Shown: one piece after another, positions 11,954-21,075 of the stretch | Layout of the letters: the number at the start of each line of letters is the position of its first letter | How positions within the stretch are numbered: position 1 is the stretch's first letter | Source: Micromonospora halotolerans | GTDB taxonomy: Bacteria > Actinomycetota > Actinomycetes > Mycobacteriales > Micromonosporaceae | Direction: 5' to 3' | DNA length: 64,000 bases | Assembly (NCBI RefSeq): GCF_032108445.1 | Contig: NZ_CP134876.1 | Location: forward strand, 6,696,001-6,760,000 | The notes under the pieces: model-generated | Told to the model about the DNA's origin: nothing | What the model saw: the letters and a program-made list of their open reading frames with translations, nothing else | Database searches by the model: none | Translations under genes and position numbers: made by a program

Positions 11954-12745
11954 ATGCAGATCAATCCCGGCGCGGCCGAGTTCCCGCACCGGCAGATCGC
12001 CGCGCAGCTCAAGGCCCAGGTGCGCCGCGGCGACTGGGGGCCCGGCGAGCGGCTGCCGTCCATCCCGGCCATCGCCGAGATGTTCGGCGTCGCCAAGCAG
12101 ACCGTGCAGCGCGCCGTCGACCAGCTCCGGGTCGAGGGCATCCTGATCACCAAACCCGGCTCCGGTACGTACGTCCGGGGCACCCGGCGCCGGCTCAACC
12201 GGCTCTCCCGCGGCCGGTACGGCGGCTTCCGCGGCTACCACACCGACCTGGCCGCCCGGTACCGGCAGCAGCTCGTCTCGGTCGGCCGCGCCGCCGCCCC
12301 GCCCGAGGTGGCCGACGCGTTCGGGGTGGCCGACGGCACCGAACTGCTCTGCCGGCGGCACCTGGTCCGCACCGACGACTCACCCGTCGAGGTCGGCGCC
12401 TCCTGGTTCCTGCCCGCCGACACCGCCGGCACCTCCCTGGAACGCGCGGAGGCGTTCGGCCGCCCGCTCTACCAGGAGGCCGAGGAGGCCACCGGCCGCC
12501 GGTACGTCACGGCGACCGACACGATCAGCGCCCGCCAGCCCAGCCGGGAGGAGGCGGAGATCCTCCAGATCCGCCCGGACACCCCGGTCCTGCACCTGCT
12601 GCACGTCGCCTACGACGCCCAGCGCAAGCCGATCGAGGTCGCCCACGCCACCTGGCCCGGCCCGATGACCACGCTCACCGAGGAGTACCGGATCCCCGCG
12701 CCGGCGCCCGACCAGGACCCCGACCCCGGCCTCGTCCTCGGCTAG
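11954..12745 (+). CDS. GntR-family transcriptional regulator with UTRA domain
   Basis: 263 residues; a GAGGAGGCGGG Shine-Dalgarno precedes the ATG. Residues ~10-75 form the GntR winged helix (QIAAQLKAQVRRGDWGPGERLPS, then VAKQTVQRAVDQLRVEGILITKPGSGTYV). Residues ~90-255 form the UTRA effector domain (RRHLVRTDDSPVEVGASWFLP, then PDTPVLHLLHVAYDAQRKPIEV). HutC-subfamily regulators of this type repress until a small ligand binds. The ligand is unknown. The CTAG palindrome upstream is its probable operator. It converges with mshC. Confidence 0.92.
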   Translation: MQINPGAAEFPHRQIAAQLKAQVRRGDWGPGERLPSIPAIAEMFGVAKQTVQRAVDQLRVEGILITKPGSGTYVRGTRRRLNRLSRGRYGGFRGYHTDLAARYRQQLVSVGRAAAPPEVADAFGVADGTELLCRRHLVRTDDSPVEVGASWFLPADTAGTSLERAEAFGRPLYQEAEEATGRRYVTATDTISARQPSREEAEILQIRPDTPVLHLLHVAYDAQRKPIEVAHATWPGPMTTLTEEYRIPAPAPDQDPDPGLVLG

Positions 12746-12788
12746 TCCCTCCCCCGGGCGAGGGCGGAACCATGCCGGGATGAGGCGC

Positions 12789-14027
12789 TCAGAGGCGGAT
12801 GCCGAGGAGGGCGTCGACGGTGTCGGCGAACAGCTTCGGGGCGGCCGCGTCGTCGGCGACCCCGGCGAGGGCCCGGTCGGCCCATTCGTCGGCCACCGCC
12901 AGCGCGCCGGGGCTGTCCAGGTCGTCGGCGAGACGGGCGCGTACCCCGGCCAGGAGCTCGTCGCCGGACGGGCCGGCCGGCGCGGCGGCGGCCCGGCGCC
13001 AGCGGGCCAGCCGCTCCTGCGCCTCGGTGAGCAGCTCGTCGGTCCACGAGCGGTCGCTGCGGTAGTGCCCGCTGAGCAGGGCCAGGCGGACCGCCATCGG
13101 GTCGACGTGGTCGGCGCGGAGCCGGGAGACGAAGACGAGGTTGCCACGGGACTTCGACATCTTCTCGCCGTCCAGGCCGATCATGCCGGCGTGCACGTAG
13201 TGGTCGGCGAACGGGGCCTGCCCGGTCAGCCGCTCGGCGTGCGCCGCCGAGCACTCGTGGTGCGGGAAGAGCAGGTCGTTGCCGCCGCCCTGGACGGCGA
13301 TCCGGTCGCCCAGCAGGTTCAGCGCGATCACCGCGCACTCGATGTGCCAGCCGGGGCGCCCGGCGCCCAGCTCACCGCCCGGCCAGGACGGCTCGCCCTC
13401 GCGGGCGCCGCGCCACAGCAGCGGGTCCAGCGGGTCACGCTTGCCGGCCCGGTCCGGGTCGCCGCCGCGCTCCGGGAAGATCTCCAGCATCTGCTCGCGC
13501 GACAGGTTCGACTCGTAGCCGAACGCGGGAGCGGCGGCGACGTCGAAGTAGACGTCGCCCGTGCCGTCGTCGAGCCGGTAGGCCGCGCCGTCCTTGAGCA
13601 GCACGAGGACCTTCTCGGCGATGTCCGGGATCGACTCGACCGCGCCCACGTAGTGCGCCGGCGGGATGATCCGCAGCGCCTCCATGTCCTCGCGGAACAG
13701 CGCGGTCTCCCGCATGGCCAGGACCTTCCAGTCCTCGCCGTCGCGCTCGGCCCGCTCCAGCAGCGGGTCGTCGATGTCGGTGACGTTCTGCACGTACCGC
13801 ACGGTCAGGCCGGCGTCCCGCCACATCCGCTGCACCAGGTCAAACGTGATCATGGTGGCGGCGTGGCCCAGGTGGGTCGCGTCGTACGGGGTGATGCCGC
13901 AGACGTACATGCTGGCCGCGCCGTCGGGCTGACTGGAGTGGAGGCCCTGCCGCGCCGAGTCGTACAAGTTCAGTGGCGTGCCCTTGCCCGGCAGCCGTGG
14001 CACCTCGTGTCCCGCCCAAGACTCCAT
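12789..14027 (-). CDS. mshC: Cysteine:1D-myo-inosityl 2-amino-2-deoxy-glucopyranoside ligase
   Basis: 412 residues. MshC joins cysteine to GlcN-inositol with ATP, the committing step of mycothiol synthesis. It is a cysteinyl-tRNA synthetase paralogue: zinc Cys in [17 protein letters not shown] (also the HIGH-like signature), zinc site again at [22 protein letters not shown], and the KMSKS loop [15 protein letters not shown] (~285). The short C-terminus lacking a tRNA-anticodon domain separates it from CysS. It starts leaderless at 14027. The three genes upstream on this strand are its usual actinobacterial neighbours. Confidence 0.95.
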   Translation of the reverse strand: MESWAGHEVPRLPGKGTPLNLYDSARQGLHSSQPDGAASMYVCGITPYDATHLGHAATMITFDLVQRMWRDAGLTVRYVQNVTDIDDPLLERAERDGEDWKVLAMRETALFREDMEALRIIPPAHYVGAVESIPDIAEKVLVLLKDGAAYRLDDGTGDVYFDVAAAPAFGYESNLSREQMLEIFPERGGDPDRAGKRDPLDPLLWRGAREGEPSWPGGELGAGRPGWHIECAVIALNLLGDRIAVQGGGNDLLFPHHECSAAHAERLTGQAPFADHYVHAGMIGLDGEKMSKSRGNLVFVSRLRADHVDPMAVRLALLSGHYRSDRSWTDELLTEAQERLARWRRAAAAPAGPSGDELLAGVRARLADDLDSPGALAVADEWADRALAGVADDAAAPKLFADTVDALLGIRL

Positions 14028-14034
14028 GATTTCC

Positions 14035-14040
14035 AGCCTA
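14035..14040 (-). promoter_or_regulatory. -10 element of leaderless mshC promoter
   Basis: TAGGCT on the minus strand lies 7 bases before the mshC ATG. Confidence 0.5.
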
Positions 14041-14094
14041 ACGATCCGTCAGCCGCTCGGGTGGCGCGCCTCGGGTGATCAACGCGACAGCGGC

Positions 14095-14913
14095 TCACAT
14101 GGGCGGCCAGGGCATGGCCGGCCACTCCGCGGGCGGCAGCGGGAACCGCGCGGTCTCCCGCAGCCGGTCCACCCGGGCCGCCACCTCGGCGACCTCACGG
14201 AGGGTGAGGTGTTCGGCCAGCTCGTCGCCGAGCGCCCCGGTGAGCTGGCCGGCCAGGTCGTCGAGCATCGCCACCGCGTCCGGCGGGAGCTGCCGGCCGG
14301 CCCAGCCCCAGAGCACGGTGCGCAGCTTCTCCTCGACGTGGAAGCAGACCCCGTGGTCGACCCCGTAGACCCGGTCGTCGGGACCGACGAGCACGTGGCC
14401 GCCCTTGCGGTCGGCGTTGTTGATCACGGCGTCGAGGACGGCCAGCCGGGCCAGCCGGGGATCGTCGGCGTGCGCCAGCGCGTACGCGGCCCCGTCGTCG
14501 TCGCGCGCCGCGGCGACCGGGAACCAGCGCGGCGGCACCGTCTCGGCCGGCACGAAACCGACAAGCGGCTCGGCGTCCTCCGGCTCGTCGATCCAGAGCT
14601 GGCAGGAGCCGGGACCGAACGGACCGTCCCGCAGCACGGTCGGCGGCACCAGATCCCAGCCGGTGGCCTGCGAGACCAGGTAGGCCGAGACCTCCCGGCC
14701 GGCGAGCGTCCCGTCCGGGAAGTCCCAGAGCGGGCGCTCGCCGCGGACCGGCTTGTAGACGCAGCGCGCGGACGCCCCGTCGAGGGTGATGATGCCGCGC
14801 AGGGTGGTGTTGGAGGCGTCGACCAGCCGCCCCTCCAGGGTCAGTTCACCGTCGCTGAGCAGTCGCAGCGAGGCGACGCCGTCCTGTCGGGGCTGAAGTT
14901 CGGACGACGTCAC
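14095..14913 (-). CDS. SCO1664-family protein, lipid-kinase-like fold
   Basis: 272 residues from GTG 14913, overlapping the stop of the DUF3090 gene as GTGA. The sequence has the features of the SCO1664 family, which shows remote similarity to phosphatidylinositol 3/4-kinases: GELTLEGRLVDASNTTLRG, CVYKPVRGERPLWDFPDGTLAGREV (a lysine where the kinase fold binds ATP), VLDAVINNADRKGGHVLVGPDDRVYGVDHGVCFH (catalytic-loop-like N-N-A-D-R-K-G-G-H and a DFG-like D-H-G). The biochemical role is unknown. Its tight linkage to mshC across actinobacteria is established, the reason is not. Confidence 0.88.
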   Translation of the reverse strand: MTSSELQPRQDGVASLRLLSDGELTLEGRLVDASNTTLRGIITLDGASARCVYKPVRGERPLWDFPDGTLAGREVSAYLVSQATGWDLVPPTVLRDGPFGPGSCQLWIDEPEDAEPLVGFVPAETVPPRWFPVAAARDDDGAAYALAHADDPRLARLAVLDAVINNADRKGGHVLVGPDDRVYGVDHGVCFHVEEKLRTVLWGWAGRQLPPDAVAMLDDLAGQLTGALGDELAEHLTLREVAEVAARVDRLRETARFPLPPAEWPAMPWPPM

Positions 14914-15488
14914 CGGTGGTAACCGTTGTGCCGGGGACAGAGGTGACCGGCCGGGTCGAGCGGCTGGCCGCAGAGCGGGCAGGGCGGACGGCCGGCGTTG
15001 ACCACCCGCCGGGCCCGCTCGATGAACGCGCGCGTCGCGTCGGGGGTCAGCCGGACCCGGAGCCGATCGAGGTCGTCGTCCGGTTCGTCCGGGTCCTCGT
15101 CGGTGTCGTCGTCCGCGTCGCCGAGCTCGACCTCGGCCTCCGCCTCACCGGCGGCGATCGCCTCGATCACCACGGTGGCGGAGTCCACGTCGAAGGCCAG
15201 GCCCAGGGTGCCGACCCGGAACTCCTCGTCGACCGGGGTGTCGAGCGGGTCGTTGTCGCCCGTCACCGGGGCCGCCTCCGGAAGCTCGACGCCGAAACGG
15301 CGCTGCGCCTCGGAGAGCAGCTCCTCCAGCTTCTCGGCGAGCAGGGACACCTGGACCTTTTCCAGCGCGACGCTGACCAGCCGGCCTCCGCCGCGCGCCT
15401 GGAGGAAGAACGTGCGCTCCCCCGGCGGGCCGACGGTTCCGGCGACGAACCGCTCCGGCGGCTCGAAGGCGTGCACCTGGTGGGTCAT
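14910..15488 (-). CDS. DUF3090-family protein
   Basis: 192 residues. ATG 15488 is chosen because TAGGGT lies 7 bases before it, the leaderless pattern, and because family members begin HQVHAFEPPERFVAGTVG. It contains the DUF3090 core ERTFFLQARGGGRLVSVALEK and LGLAFDVDSATVVIEA, an acidic DADDDTDEDPDEPDDDLDR stretch, and a C-terminal CPLCGQPLDPAGHLCPRHNGYH that looks like a zinc ribbon. Function unknown. It overlaps the SCO1664-family gene, so the two are translated together. Confidence 0.9.
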   Translation of the reverse strand: MTHQVHAFEPPERFVAGTVGPPGERTFFLQARGGGRLVSVALEKVQVSLLAEKLEELLSEAQRRFGVELPEAAPVTGDNDPLDTPVDEEFRVGTLGLAFDVDSATVVIEAIAAGEAEAEVELGDADDDTDEDPDEPDDDLDRLRVRLTPDATRAFIERARRVVNAGRPPCPLCGQPLDPAGHLCPRHNGYHR

Positions 15489-15495
15489 ACCCACG

Positions 15496-15501
15496 ACCCT
15501 A
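15496..15501 (-). promoter_or_regulatory. -10 element of leaderless DUF3090 promoter
   Basis: TAGGGT on the minus strand lies 7 bases before ATG 15488. Confidence 0.5.
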
Positions 15502-15600
15502 TCCGGCGTGCCGAACCGTCGCGCAGCGCACCGACGCCGAATCCGCCCAGGGCGAAACGCCAGGGCCGCCGCCCGCCCTTCCCGGGCGTGGCGGGGCGGC

Positions 15601-16305
15601 TCACCGGGCCGCCCCCGCGCCGCCGCCCACCGCCGCGTCCGAGTCGGTCGCCCGGGTCGCCCGCCGGCGCCGCTTGCGCGGCGGCGGGACCAGCCCGGCG
15701 AGGTCGCCGCCGGTGTCGTTGAGCCGGACCAGGAAGGGCCGCAGCGGCGTGTAGCGGATCGCGGTCACCGACGCCGGGTCGGCCACGATCCGCTGGAACA
15801 GATCCAGGTGTACGCCCAACGCGTCGGCCACGATCGCCTTGATCACGTCGCCGTGGCTGCACGCCAGCCAGACCGCCTCGGGCCCGTGCTCGGCGCTGAT
15901 CCGGGCGTCCCAGGAGCGCACAGCGGCGACCGCCCGCGCCGACATGGCCGCCATCGACTCCCCCTCCGGGAACACGGCGGCGCTCGGGTGCTGCTGCACC
16001 ACCGGCCAGAGCGGCTCCTTCGCCAGCTTCTTCAACGGCTGCCCCTCCCAGGCGCCGTAGCCGCACTCGATGAGCCCCTCCTCGACCATCGGCGCCGCCC
16101 CGGGCAGGGCCAGCTCCAGGGTCTGCCGGCAGCGGATCAGCGGGCTGGTCACCACCGCCGCGAGGGGCAGCCCCTTGAGCCGCTCGCCCACCGCCGCGGC
16201 CTGGGCGCGCCCGGTCTCGTCGAGCTCGACCGGTTGCCGGCCGGCCAGGCCACCGTCGGCGTTCGCGGTGGTCCGGCCGTGTCGCAGAAGCAGAAGGGTC
16301 GCCAC
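15601..16305 (-). CDS. Histidine phosphatase (MSMEG_4193-type phosphomutase-like)
   Basis: 234 residues from GTG 16305. The RHG catalytic motif LLLLRHGRTTAN is at residues ~4-15, the second His is in LACSHGDVIKAIVADAL, and the acid in GYGAWEGQPLKKL; these are the catalytic residues of the histidine phosphatase superfamily. Its substrate is unknown. The start is fixed by TAGGGT 7 bases upstream and by the motif position. The basic tail PRKRRRRATRA is probably disordered. It completes the four-gene mshC neighbourhood. Confidence 0.9.
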   Translation of the reverse strand: MATLLLLRHGRTTANADGGLAGRQPVELDETGRAQAAAVGERLKGLPLAAVVTSPLIRCRQTLELALPGAAPMVEEGLIECGYGAWEGQPLKKLAKEPLWPVVQQHPSAAVFPEGESMAAMSARAVAAVRSWDARISAEHGPEAVWLACSHGDVIKAIVADALGVHLDLFQRIVADPASVTAIRYTPLRPFLVRLNDTGGDLAGLVPPPRKRRRRATRATDSDAAVGGGAGAAR

Positions 16306-16312
16306 GCAGACC

Positions 16313-16318
16313 ACCCTA
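16313..16318 (-). promoter_or_regulatory. -10 element of leaderless phosphatase promoter
   Basis: TAGGGT on the minus strand lies 7 bases before GTG 16305. Confidence 0.5.
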
Positions 16319-16561
16319 GGCGCTCCCACCCCCTTGATCGACTGCGCCACGGGATGTGGCGGTGTCGCCCGTCGGACTACCCGCACCGGGGCGAGGTGTG
16401 ACGGCGGACACGCCGACGCCCGGAACACCGGGGCCGGTCGGGCCGTTGTGCAGAGCGTCGGTGTGTCCAGTGTCCCCGGGCCTCACCTAAATTGCCTTCG
16501 CGGAATACCGTCCGGCTGGAGCCGCGTCGTGCCACTCGCCGAGAGGCGACCTGCACACCGA

Positions 16562-16608
16562 CACCCACAGCGCCGCCCGTCCCTCCGGGGCCGGGCGGCG
16601 CTGTGGTT
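16562..16608 (+). terminator. Strong hairpin, terminator-like
   Basis: Near-perfect arms CACAGCGCCGCCCG and CGGGCGGCGCTGTG around a short C/G loop, followed on the + strand by GTTTCC. No gene upstream on this strand explains it. Confidence 0.45.
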
Positions 16609-16730
16609 TCCGCCCTGGTCACTCACCGTTCCGGCGCTGGCCCCGGCGTTCTGCAACGTGCTCGCCGACGCCGGGTCGGGACGCAGCACGTCCGATCGCG
16701 GCACCCCAGGTGACAGGTGCTCAATGACCG

Positions 16731-16801
16731 CCTTTGCTCTGCACCACCCCACGCAACACCAGAGGTGCCGGAGTGTTGCTTCCGTGGCGGCAGAGCAAAG
16801 G
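16731..16801. repeat. Long imperfect palindrome
   Basis: Outer perfect 12-bp arms CCTTTGCTCTGC and GCAGAGCAAAGG enclose a second inverted repeat CCAC/GTGG and a third GCAACAC/GTGTTGC, all collinear around a 13-base loop. It would fold as one long hairpin. It could be a small transposon-like element or an RNA structure. Confidence 0.55.
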
Positions 16802-16915
16802 GGCCGAGTCGGAACATGGCGACCAGTCGGCGACGGCCTGACGGGCTGGCGATTGGCGCTCACTGCCTCACGGTCTGGGATGTATGTCCGGTTCCGGCGC
16901 TGCCGGGGGCGGTGA

Positions 16916-16966
16916 GTGGAACGCTGTGGGTGACTCCGGGGCCGGGATACACCCATAGCGTTCCAC
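16916..16966. repeat. 17-bp-arm inverted repeat
   Basis: Arms at 16916-16932 and 16950-16966 (GTGGAACGCT... and its complement) pair over 17 bases with a single G-U, around a 17-base loop. Confidence 0.55.
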
Positions 16967-17294
16967 CGACGGTGCCGGTCTGGGCGGGCTGTCCGTTTCG
17001 GGGGGTGACCGGCGGCATCCCGGCGGTGGAATGGCCGGTGGGTGGGGGTCGTTATACCCGGTGCACGACCGAGGACCGCGCCCCGCTCGACGGGGTGACC
17101 GGCCCGCCCGCCGAGGCGGAACTCCCCGAGCGGGACTGCCCGCCGAGGCGGGTGCCCCGCCCCCGGGAATGATGGTGGCTGGTCGGTCGTTGTACATGGT
17201 CCCGGCGCGACGAAGAGGCCCCCGCCCCGTCCGCTGGATGATCCCCCTTAAGACTTCTTGAGCGCCTGACGGTGCTTGCGCCCACCAGCTAAGA

Positions 17295-17312
17295 GCCGAC
17301 CCCCCCGTCGGT
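17295..17312 (+). promoter_or_regulatory. Six-C loop hairpin in the 5' leader
   Basis: CCGAC-CCCCCC-GTCGG forms a 5-bp stem with a loop of exactly six cytosines, 38 bases before ATG 17350. It resembles one stem-loop of the actinobacterial 6C RNA, but the second C6 stem-loop is missing. Confidence 0.4.
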
Positions 17313-17349
17313 GTGGTGGTGCGCCAACCCCCGAATGGAGCCATCCCCC

Positions 17350-17898
17350 ATGAACACGATGCTGCGTAAGAGCGTGCTGGGTATTGCTGGTCTGGCCTTC
17401 ACCGGTGGTGTCTTCGCCGGTCCGGTCGCCGCCCACGCCGACGCCCGCCCCGTGCAGGGCAAGCCGGCCGCCGTGGCGACCGTGCAGGGCGCCCAGTCGC
17501 ACATCGACCTGAACGACGAGCAGATCGCGAACGCTAAGGCGATCATCGCGGCGACGAAGAAGGCCGGTCTGCCCGAGCGGGCCGCGGTGATCTCGATCGC
17601 CACGAGCCTGCAGGAGTCGAAGCTGGAGAACCTCGGCCACCTCGGCGACGCCAACGACCACGACTCGCTGGGCCTGTTCCAGCAGCGCCCGAGCTCGGGT
17701 TGGGGCACGCCGGAGCAGATCACCAACCCCGAGTACGCCACCCTGGCCTTCGAGAAGGGCCTGAAGCAGGTCGACGGCTGGGACACCATGCCGCTGACCG
17801 AGGCCGCGCAGACCGTGCAGGTGTCGGCCTACCCGGACGCCTACGCCCAGTGGGAGCAGCAGGCCACCGACATCGTTCACCAGCACTGGAACAGCTGA
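17350..17898 (+). CDS. Secreted lysozyme-like (transglycosylase-fold) protein
   Basis: 182 residues. ATG 17350 gives a signal peptide (MLRKSVLGIAGLAFTGGVFAG, cleavage near AHA-DA); GAATGGAG lies upstream. The mature domain has the lysozyme-like pattern IAATKKAGLPERAAVISIATSLQESKLENLGHLGDANDHDSLGLFQQRPSSGWGTPEQI, with a Glu in SLQESKL at the position of the catalytic acid of lytic transglycosylases and the D-S-L-G-L-F-Q-Q-R-P motif. It probably works in the cell wall on peptidoglycan. Its long structured leader suggests post-transcriptional control. Confidence 0.82.
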   Translation: MNTMLRKSVLGIAGLAFTGGVFAGPVAAHADARPVQGKPAAVATVQGAQSHIDLNDEQIANAKAIIAATKKAGLPERAAVISIATSLQESKLENLGHLGDANDHDSLGLFQQRPSSGWGTPEQITNPEYATLAFEKGLKQVDGWDTMPLTEAAQTVQVSAYPDAYAQWEQQATDIVHQHWNS

Positions 17899-17910
17899 CC
17901 CACACAACGA

Positions 17911-17949
17911 CCGCTGGCCGGCACCCCAACACGGGGTGCCGGCCAGCGG
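17911..17949. terminator. Bidirectional terminator between the lysozyme-like gene and uppP
   Basis: Perfect 17-bp arms (CCGCTGGCCGGCACCCC and complement) with a 5-base loop between two converging genes. Confidence 0.8.
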
Positions 17950-17964
17950 CGTCTCGGCATCAGA

Positions 17965-18801
17965 TCAGGTGGCGGCGATCGTGCCGGTGAGGAGCAGGCA
18001 GAGGACCAAGGAGCCGAGCGCCACCCGGTAGAGGACGAACAGGTACAGGGTGTGGTGCGCGACGTAGCGCAGCAGCCAGGCGATGGCCGCGTACCCGATG
18101 CCGAAGGCGATCACCGTGGCGACGACCATCTGCGCCACGCTCGGCGCGGCGGTGCCCGGCGCGGACGGCTCGAAGACGTCCGGGATGCTGAACACGCCGG
18201 AGATCACCACAGCCGGGATGGCCAGCAGGAACGAATAGCGGGCCGCCGTCTCGCGGGTGAGGTTGAGCAGCAGGCCGGCGGTGAGCGTGCCGCCGGAGCG
18301 GGAGACACCGGGGACCAGCGCGGCGGCCTGGGCGAAGCCCATGATGACGCCGTCGCGCATCCGGAAGTTCTCCAGCGTGCGGGTCTGCCGCCCCCAGTAC
18401 TCGGCGAAGGCGAGCACGATCGCGCCGATGATCAGCGTAGTGGAGACCAGCCACAGGTTCCGGCCGGCGGTGCGGATCTGGTCCTTGAAGAGCAGCCCGA
18501 AGATGCCGATCGGGATGGTGCCGACGATGACGTACCAGCCCATGCGGTAGTCGAGGCTGGAGCGCACCGAGCGGTCGAACAGGCCGAGCACCCAGGTCCG
18601 GACGATCCGCCAGATGTCCTTGAAGAAGTAGATGAGCACCGCCGCCTCGGTGCCCAGCTGGGTCACCGCGGTGAACGACGCCCCGGCGTCCCGGTCGAAG
18701 AAGATCGCCGAGGTGATCCGCAGGTGCCCGGAGGACGAGACCGGCAGGAATTCCGTGAGCCCCTGGACGATGCCCAGGACGATGGCCTCGACCCAGGTCA
18801 C
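17965..18801 (-). CDS. uppP: Undecaprenyl-diphosphatase
   Basis: 278 residues from GTG 18801. UppP dephosphorylates undecaprenyl pyrophosphate so the carrier lipid can be reused in peptidoglycan synthesis. Signature motifs are [17 protein letters not shown] (residues ~11-27) and [19 protein letters not shown] (~160-180), with about eight membrane segments. The start overlaps the stop of the upstream LLM oxidoreductase gene as GTGA, so both come from one transcript. High UppP activity gives bacitracin tolerance in other bacteria. Confidence 0.96.
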   Translation of the reverse strand: MTWVEAIVLGIVQGLTEFLPVSSSGHLRITSAIFFDRDAGASFTAVTQLGTEAAVLIYFFKDIWRIVRTWVLGLFDRSVRSSLDYRMGWYVIVGTIPIGIFGLLFKDQIRTAGRNLWLVSTTLIIGAIVLAFAEYWGRQTRTLENFRMRDGVIMGFAQAAALVPGVSRSGGTLTAGLLLNLTRETAARYSFLLAIPAVVISGVFSIPDVFEPSAPGTAAPSVAQMVVATVIAFGIGYAAIAWLLRYVAHHTLYLFVLYRVALGSLVLCLLLTGTIAAT

Positions 18802-19850
18802 TCGCCGACTCCGGAGAGGTCCAGCGCCTCGGCGACGGTCCGCAGGGTCTGGACGCCGCTGTCCCGGTCCGCCACGAACAGGGTGACCGACAGGGTGGTC
18901 ACGCCGGCGGCCGCGTACTCCCGCATCCGCTCGGCGATGCGCTCCTTCGGGCCGAGCAGCGAGGTGCGGTCGATGAACTCCATGGGCACCGCGGCGGCCG
19001 CGTCGCGCTGCCGCTTGGCCAGGTAGAGGTCCTGCACCTCGCGGGCGGCGTCGCCGTAGCCCATCCGGGTGGCGAGCTGGTTGTAGAAGTTCTGCTGCCG
19101 GCTGCCCATGCCGCCGACGTAGAGGGCCGCGTACCAGCGGACCAGCTCGGCGCAGGTGGCGATGTCGTCGCCGACCACCACGGGCACGGACGGGACGACG
19201 TCGAAGCCGGCCAGCTCCTTGCCGGCCTTGGCGCGGCCAGCGCGGACCGAGGCGAGCTGCTCCTCGGCGAACTCCGGGGCGTAGAAGACGGCCAGCCAGC
19301 CGTCGGCGATCTCGCCGGCCAGCTCCAGGTTCTTCGGCCCGACGGCGGCCAGGTAGATCGGGATGTGCTCGCGCGGCGGGTGGAAGCCCAGCCGCAGCGC
19401 CTTGCCCGGGCCGTCCGGCAGCGGCAGCGTGTAGTGCTCGCCGTCGTACGCGACCTCCTTGCGGGCCACGGCCAGCTTGACGATGTCGACGTACTCCCGG
19501 GTGCGGGCCAGGGGCTTGGCGAAGCGGACGCCGTGCCAGCCCTCGGAGACCTGCGGGCCGGAGACGCCCAGGCCGAGCCGGAACCGGCCGCCGGAGAGCG
19601 CGTCGATGGTCGCCGCGGTCATCGCGGTCATCGCCGGGGTACGCGCGGGGATCTGCATCACCGCGGCGCCCACGTCGATCCGCTCGGTCTGGCCGGCCAT
19701 CCAGGCCAGCATGCTCGGCGAGTCGGAGCCGTAGGCCTCCGCTGCCCACACCACCGAGTAGCCGAGCCGATCCGCCTCCTGGGCCAGCGCCAGGTGGTCG
19801 GCCGGCGTGCTCCACGCCGTCTGGTATCCGAGGCTGAGCCCGAGTCGCAC
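18798..19850 (-). CDS. LLM-class F420-dependent oxidoreductase
   Basis: 350 residues. GTG 19850 is chosen because GGGAGG stands 6 bases upstream; family members begin with LGLSLGYQ. It has the luciferase-like (beta/alpha)8 barrel: [31 protein letters not shown], then [47 protein letters not shown] (coenzyme-binding signature) and [30 protein letters not shown]. It probably uses F420 to oxidise or reduce an unknown substrate. Co-translation with uppP is conserved in related genomes but unexplained. Confidence 0.9.
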   Translation of the reverse strand: MRLGLSLGYQTAWSTPADHLALAQEADRLGYSVVWAAEAYGSDSPSMLAWMAGQTERIDVGAAVMQIPARTPAMTAMTAATIDALSGGRFRLGLGVSGPQVSEGWHGVRFAKPLARTREYVDIVKLAVARKEVAYDGEHYTLPLPDGPGKALRLGFHPPREHIPIYLAAVGPKNLELAGEIADGWLAVFYAPEFAEEQLASVRAGRAKAGKELAGFDVVPSVPVVVGDDIATCAELVRWYAALYVGGMGSRQQNFYNQLATRMGYGDAAREVQDLYLAKRQRDAAAAVPMEFIDRTSLLGPKERIAERMREYAAAGVTTLSVTLFVADRDSGVQTLRTVAEALDLSGVGE

Positions 19851-20017
19851 TGGTCCTCCCACCATCCGCACCACAGGTCGCATCAGGTTACGCAATGGGG
19901 GCGGTGGAGCGGATCACCGGCTCACATCGAACACGTCACACCCGCCCGGCAGGTCGGGCGGGAACTTGACTCCGGGCGAGGATATCCGTGACGCCGGGTT
20001 CGAAATAAGGTTCACCC

Positions 20018-20989
20018 ATGCAACAGCGACCGCTCGGCCGAAGCGGGCTGGCGGTTTCGCGGCTCGCGCTCGGCACCATGACCTGGGGACGGGACACCGA
20101 TGCCGACGACGCGGCCGCCCAGCTGAAGAGTTACCTCGACGCGGGCGGCAACCTCGTGGACACCGCCGACGTGTACGCCGACGGCGACGCGGAGTCGGTG
20201 ATCGGCTCCCTGCTGGGCAGCCTGGTGCCCCGCGACGACCTGCTCATCGCCACGAAGGCGGGGCTGCGGCCGGGCAGCGGCCGCCGCCGGGACGGCTCGC
20301 GGGGGCACCTGCTGCGCACCCTGGAGGCCTCGCTGCGCCGGCTCGGCACCGACCACGTCGACCTCTGGCAGGTGCACGGGTACGACCCGGACACCCCGCT
20401 GGAGGAGACGCTCTCCGCGCTCGACCACGCGGTGTCCAGCGGCAAGGCCCGGTATGTCGGGGTGTCGAACTTCTCCGGCTGGCAGACCGCCCGCGCCGCC
20501 GCGTGGCAGGCCGCCTGGCCGGGACGCGCCCCGGTGGTCGCCGCCCAGGTGGAGTACTCGCTGCTGGAGCGGGGCGTGGAGCGCGAGGTGCTGCCCGCCT
20601 GCGAGGCCATGGGGCTGGGCGTGCTGCCGTGGTCGCCGCTGGGTCGCGGAGTGCTCACCGGCAAGTACCGCAACGGCCGCCCGGCGGACTCGCGGGCCGT
20701 GTCGCCGCACTTCGAGCGCTTCGTCGCCACCTACCTGGAGCCGCGCTGCTCCAGCATCGTCGAGGCGGTCGCCATCGCGGCGGGCGGCCTGGGCGTGTCG
20801 CCGCTGGAGGTGGCGCTGGCGTGGGTCCGGGACCGGCCCGGCGTGACCGCGCCGATCCTCGGCGCCCGGACCGTGGGGCAGCTCCTCGGCGCGCTGCAGG
20901 TGGAGCGGATGACCCTGCCCGAGGAGATCGTCACGGCGCTGGACGACGTCTCGGCGGTGCCGGTGGGCTACCCGGAACGGGACGGCTGA
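20018..20989 (+). CDS. Aldo/keto reductase
   Basis: 323 residues, complete (beta/alpha)8 barrel with the AKR catalytic set: Asp in GGNLVDTADVYADGDAES (also carrying the Tyr), Lys in LLIATKAG, and His in DLWQVHGYDP. The NADPH-binding C-terminal loop is VTAPILGARTVGQLLGAL. It reduces aldehydes or ketones, substrate unknown. AAGG upstream of ATG is the likely ribosome binding site. No operon partner. Confidence 0.92.
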   Translation: MQQRPLGRSGLAVSRLALGTMTWGRDTDADDAAAQLKSYLDAGGNLVDTADVYADGDAESVIGSLLGSLVPRDDLLIATKAGLRPGSGRRRDGSRGHLLRTLEASLRRLGTDHVDLWQVHGYDPDTPLEETLSALDHAVSSGKARYVGVSNFSGWQTARAAAWQAAWPGRAPVVAAQVEYSLLERGVEREVLPACEAMGLGVLPWSPLGRGVLTGKYRNGRPADSRAVSPHFERFVATYLEPRCSSIVEAVAIAAGGLGVSPLEVALAWVRDRPGVTAPILGARTVGQLLGALQVERMTLPEEIVTALDDVSAVPVGYPERDG

Positions 20990-21075
20990 ACCCGCCTCGG
21001 GGCGGGGCGCGGAGGGCGACGCGGGTCACCGGCAGGGGGTGGCGAGAGGCCGCCGAGCTGGGCAGCATAGAGGGC

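Larger units (their letters stand above)
16306..17349. other. Long structured intergenic region with multiple large hairpins
   Basis: 1,044 bases with no credible gene. It holds inverted repeats at 16406-16468, 16562-16608, 16731-16801 and 16916-16966, two CCGCCGAGGCGG mini-hairpins near 17108 and 17140, and a six-C-loop hairpin at 17295-17312 in the leader of the next gene. Two degenerate copies of a unit starting GGTCGTT and rich in C/G lie near 17048 and 17192. No known riboswitch or tRNA was recognised. Confidence 0.6.

Noticed and set aside
16430..17349. ydaO/c-di-AMP riboswitch before the lysozyme-like gene
   Set aside because: This switch often controls actinobacterial wall hydrolases, but its conserved core sequences could not be found; only generic hairpins are present.
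17240..17349. Complete 6C RNA
   Set aside because: Only one six-C stem-loop is present; the family needs two.
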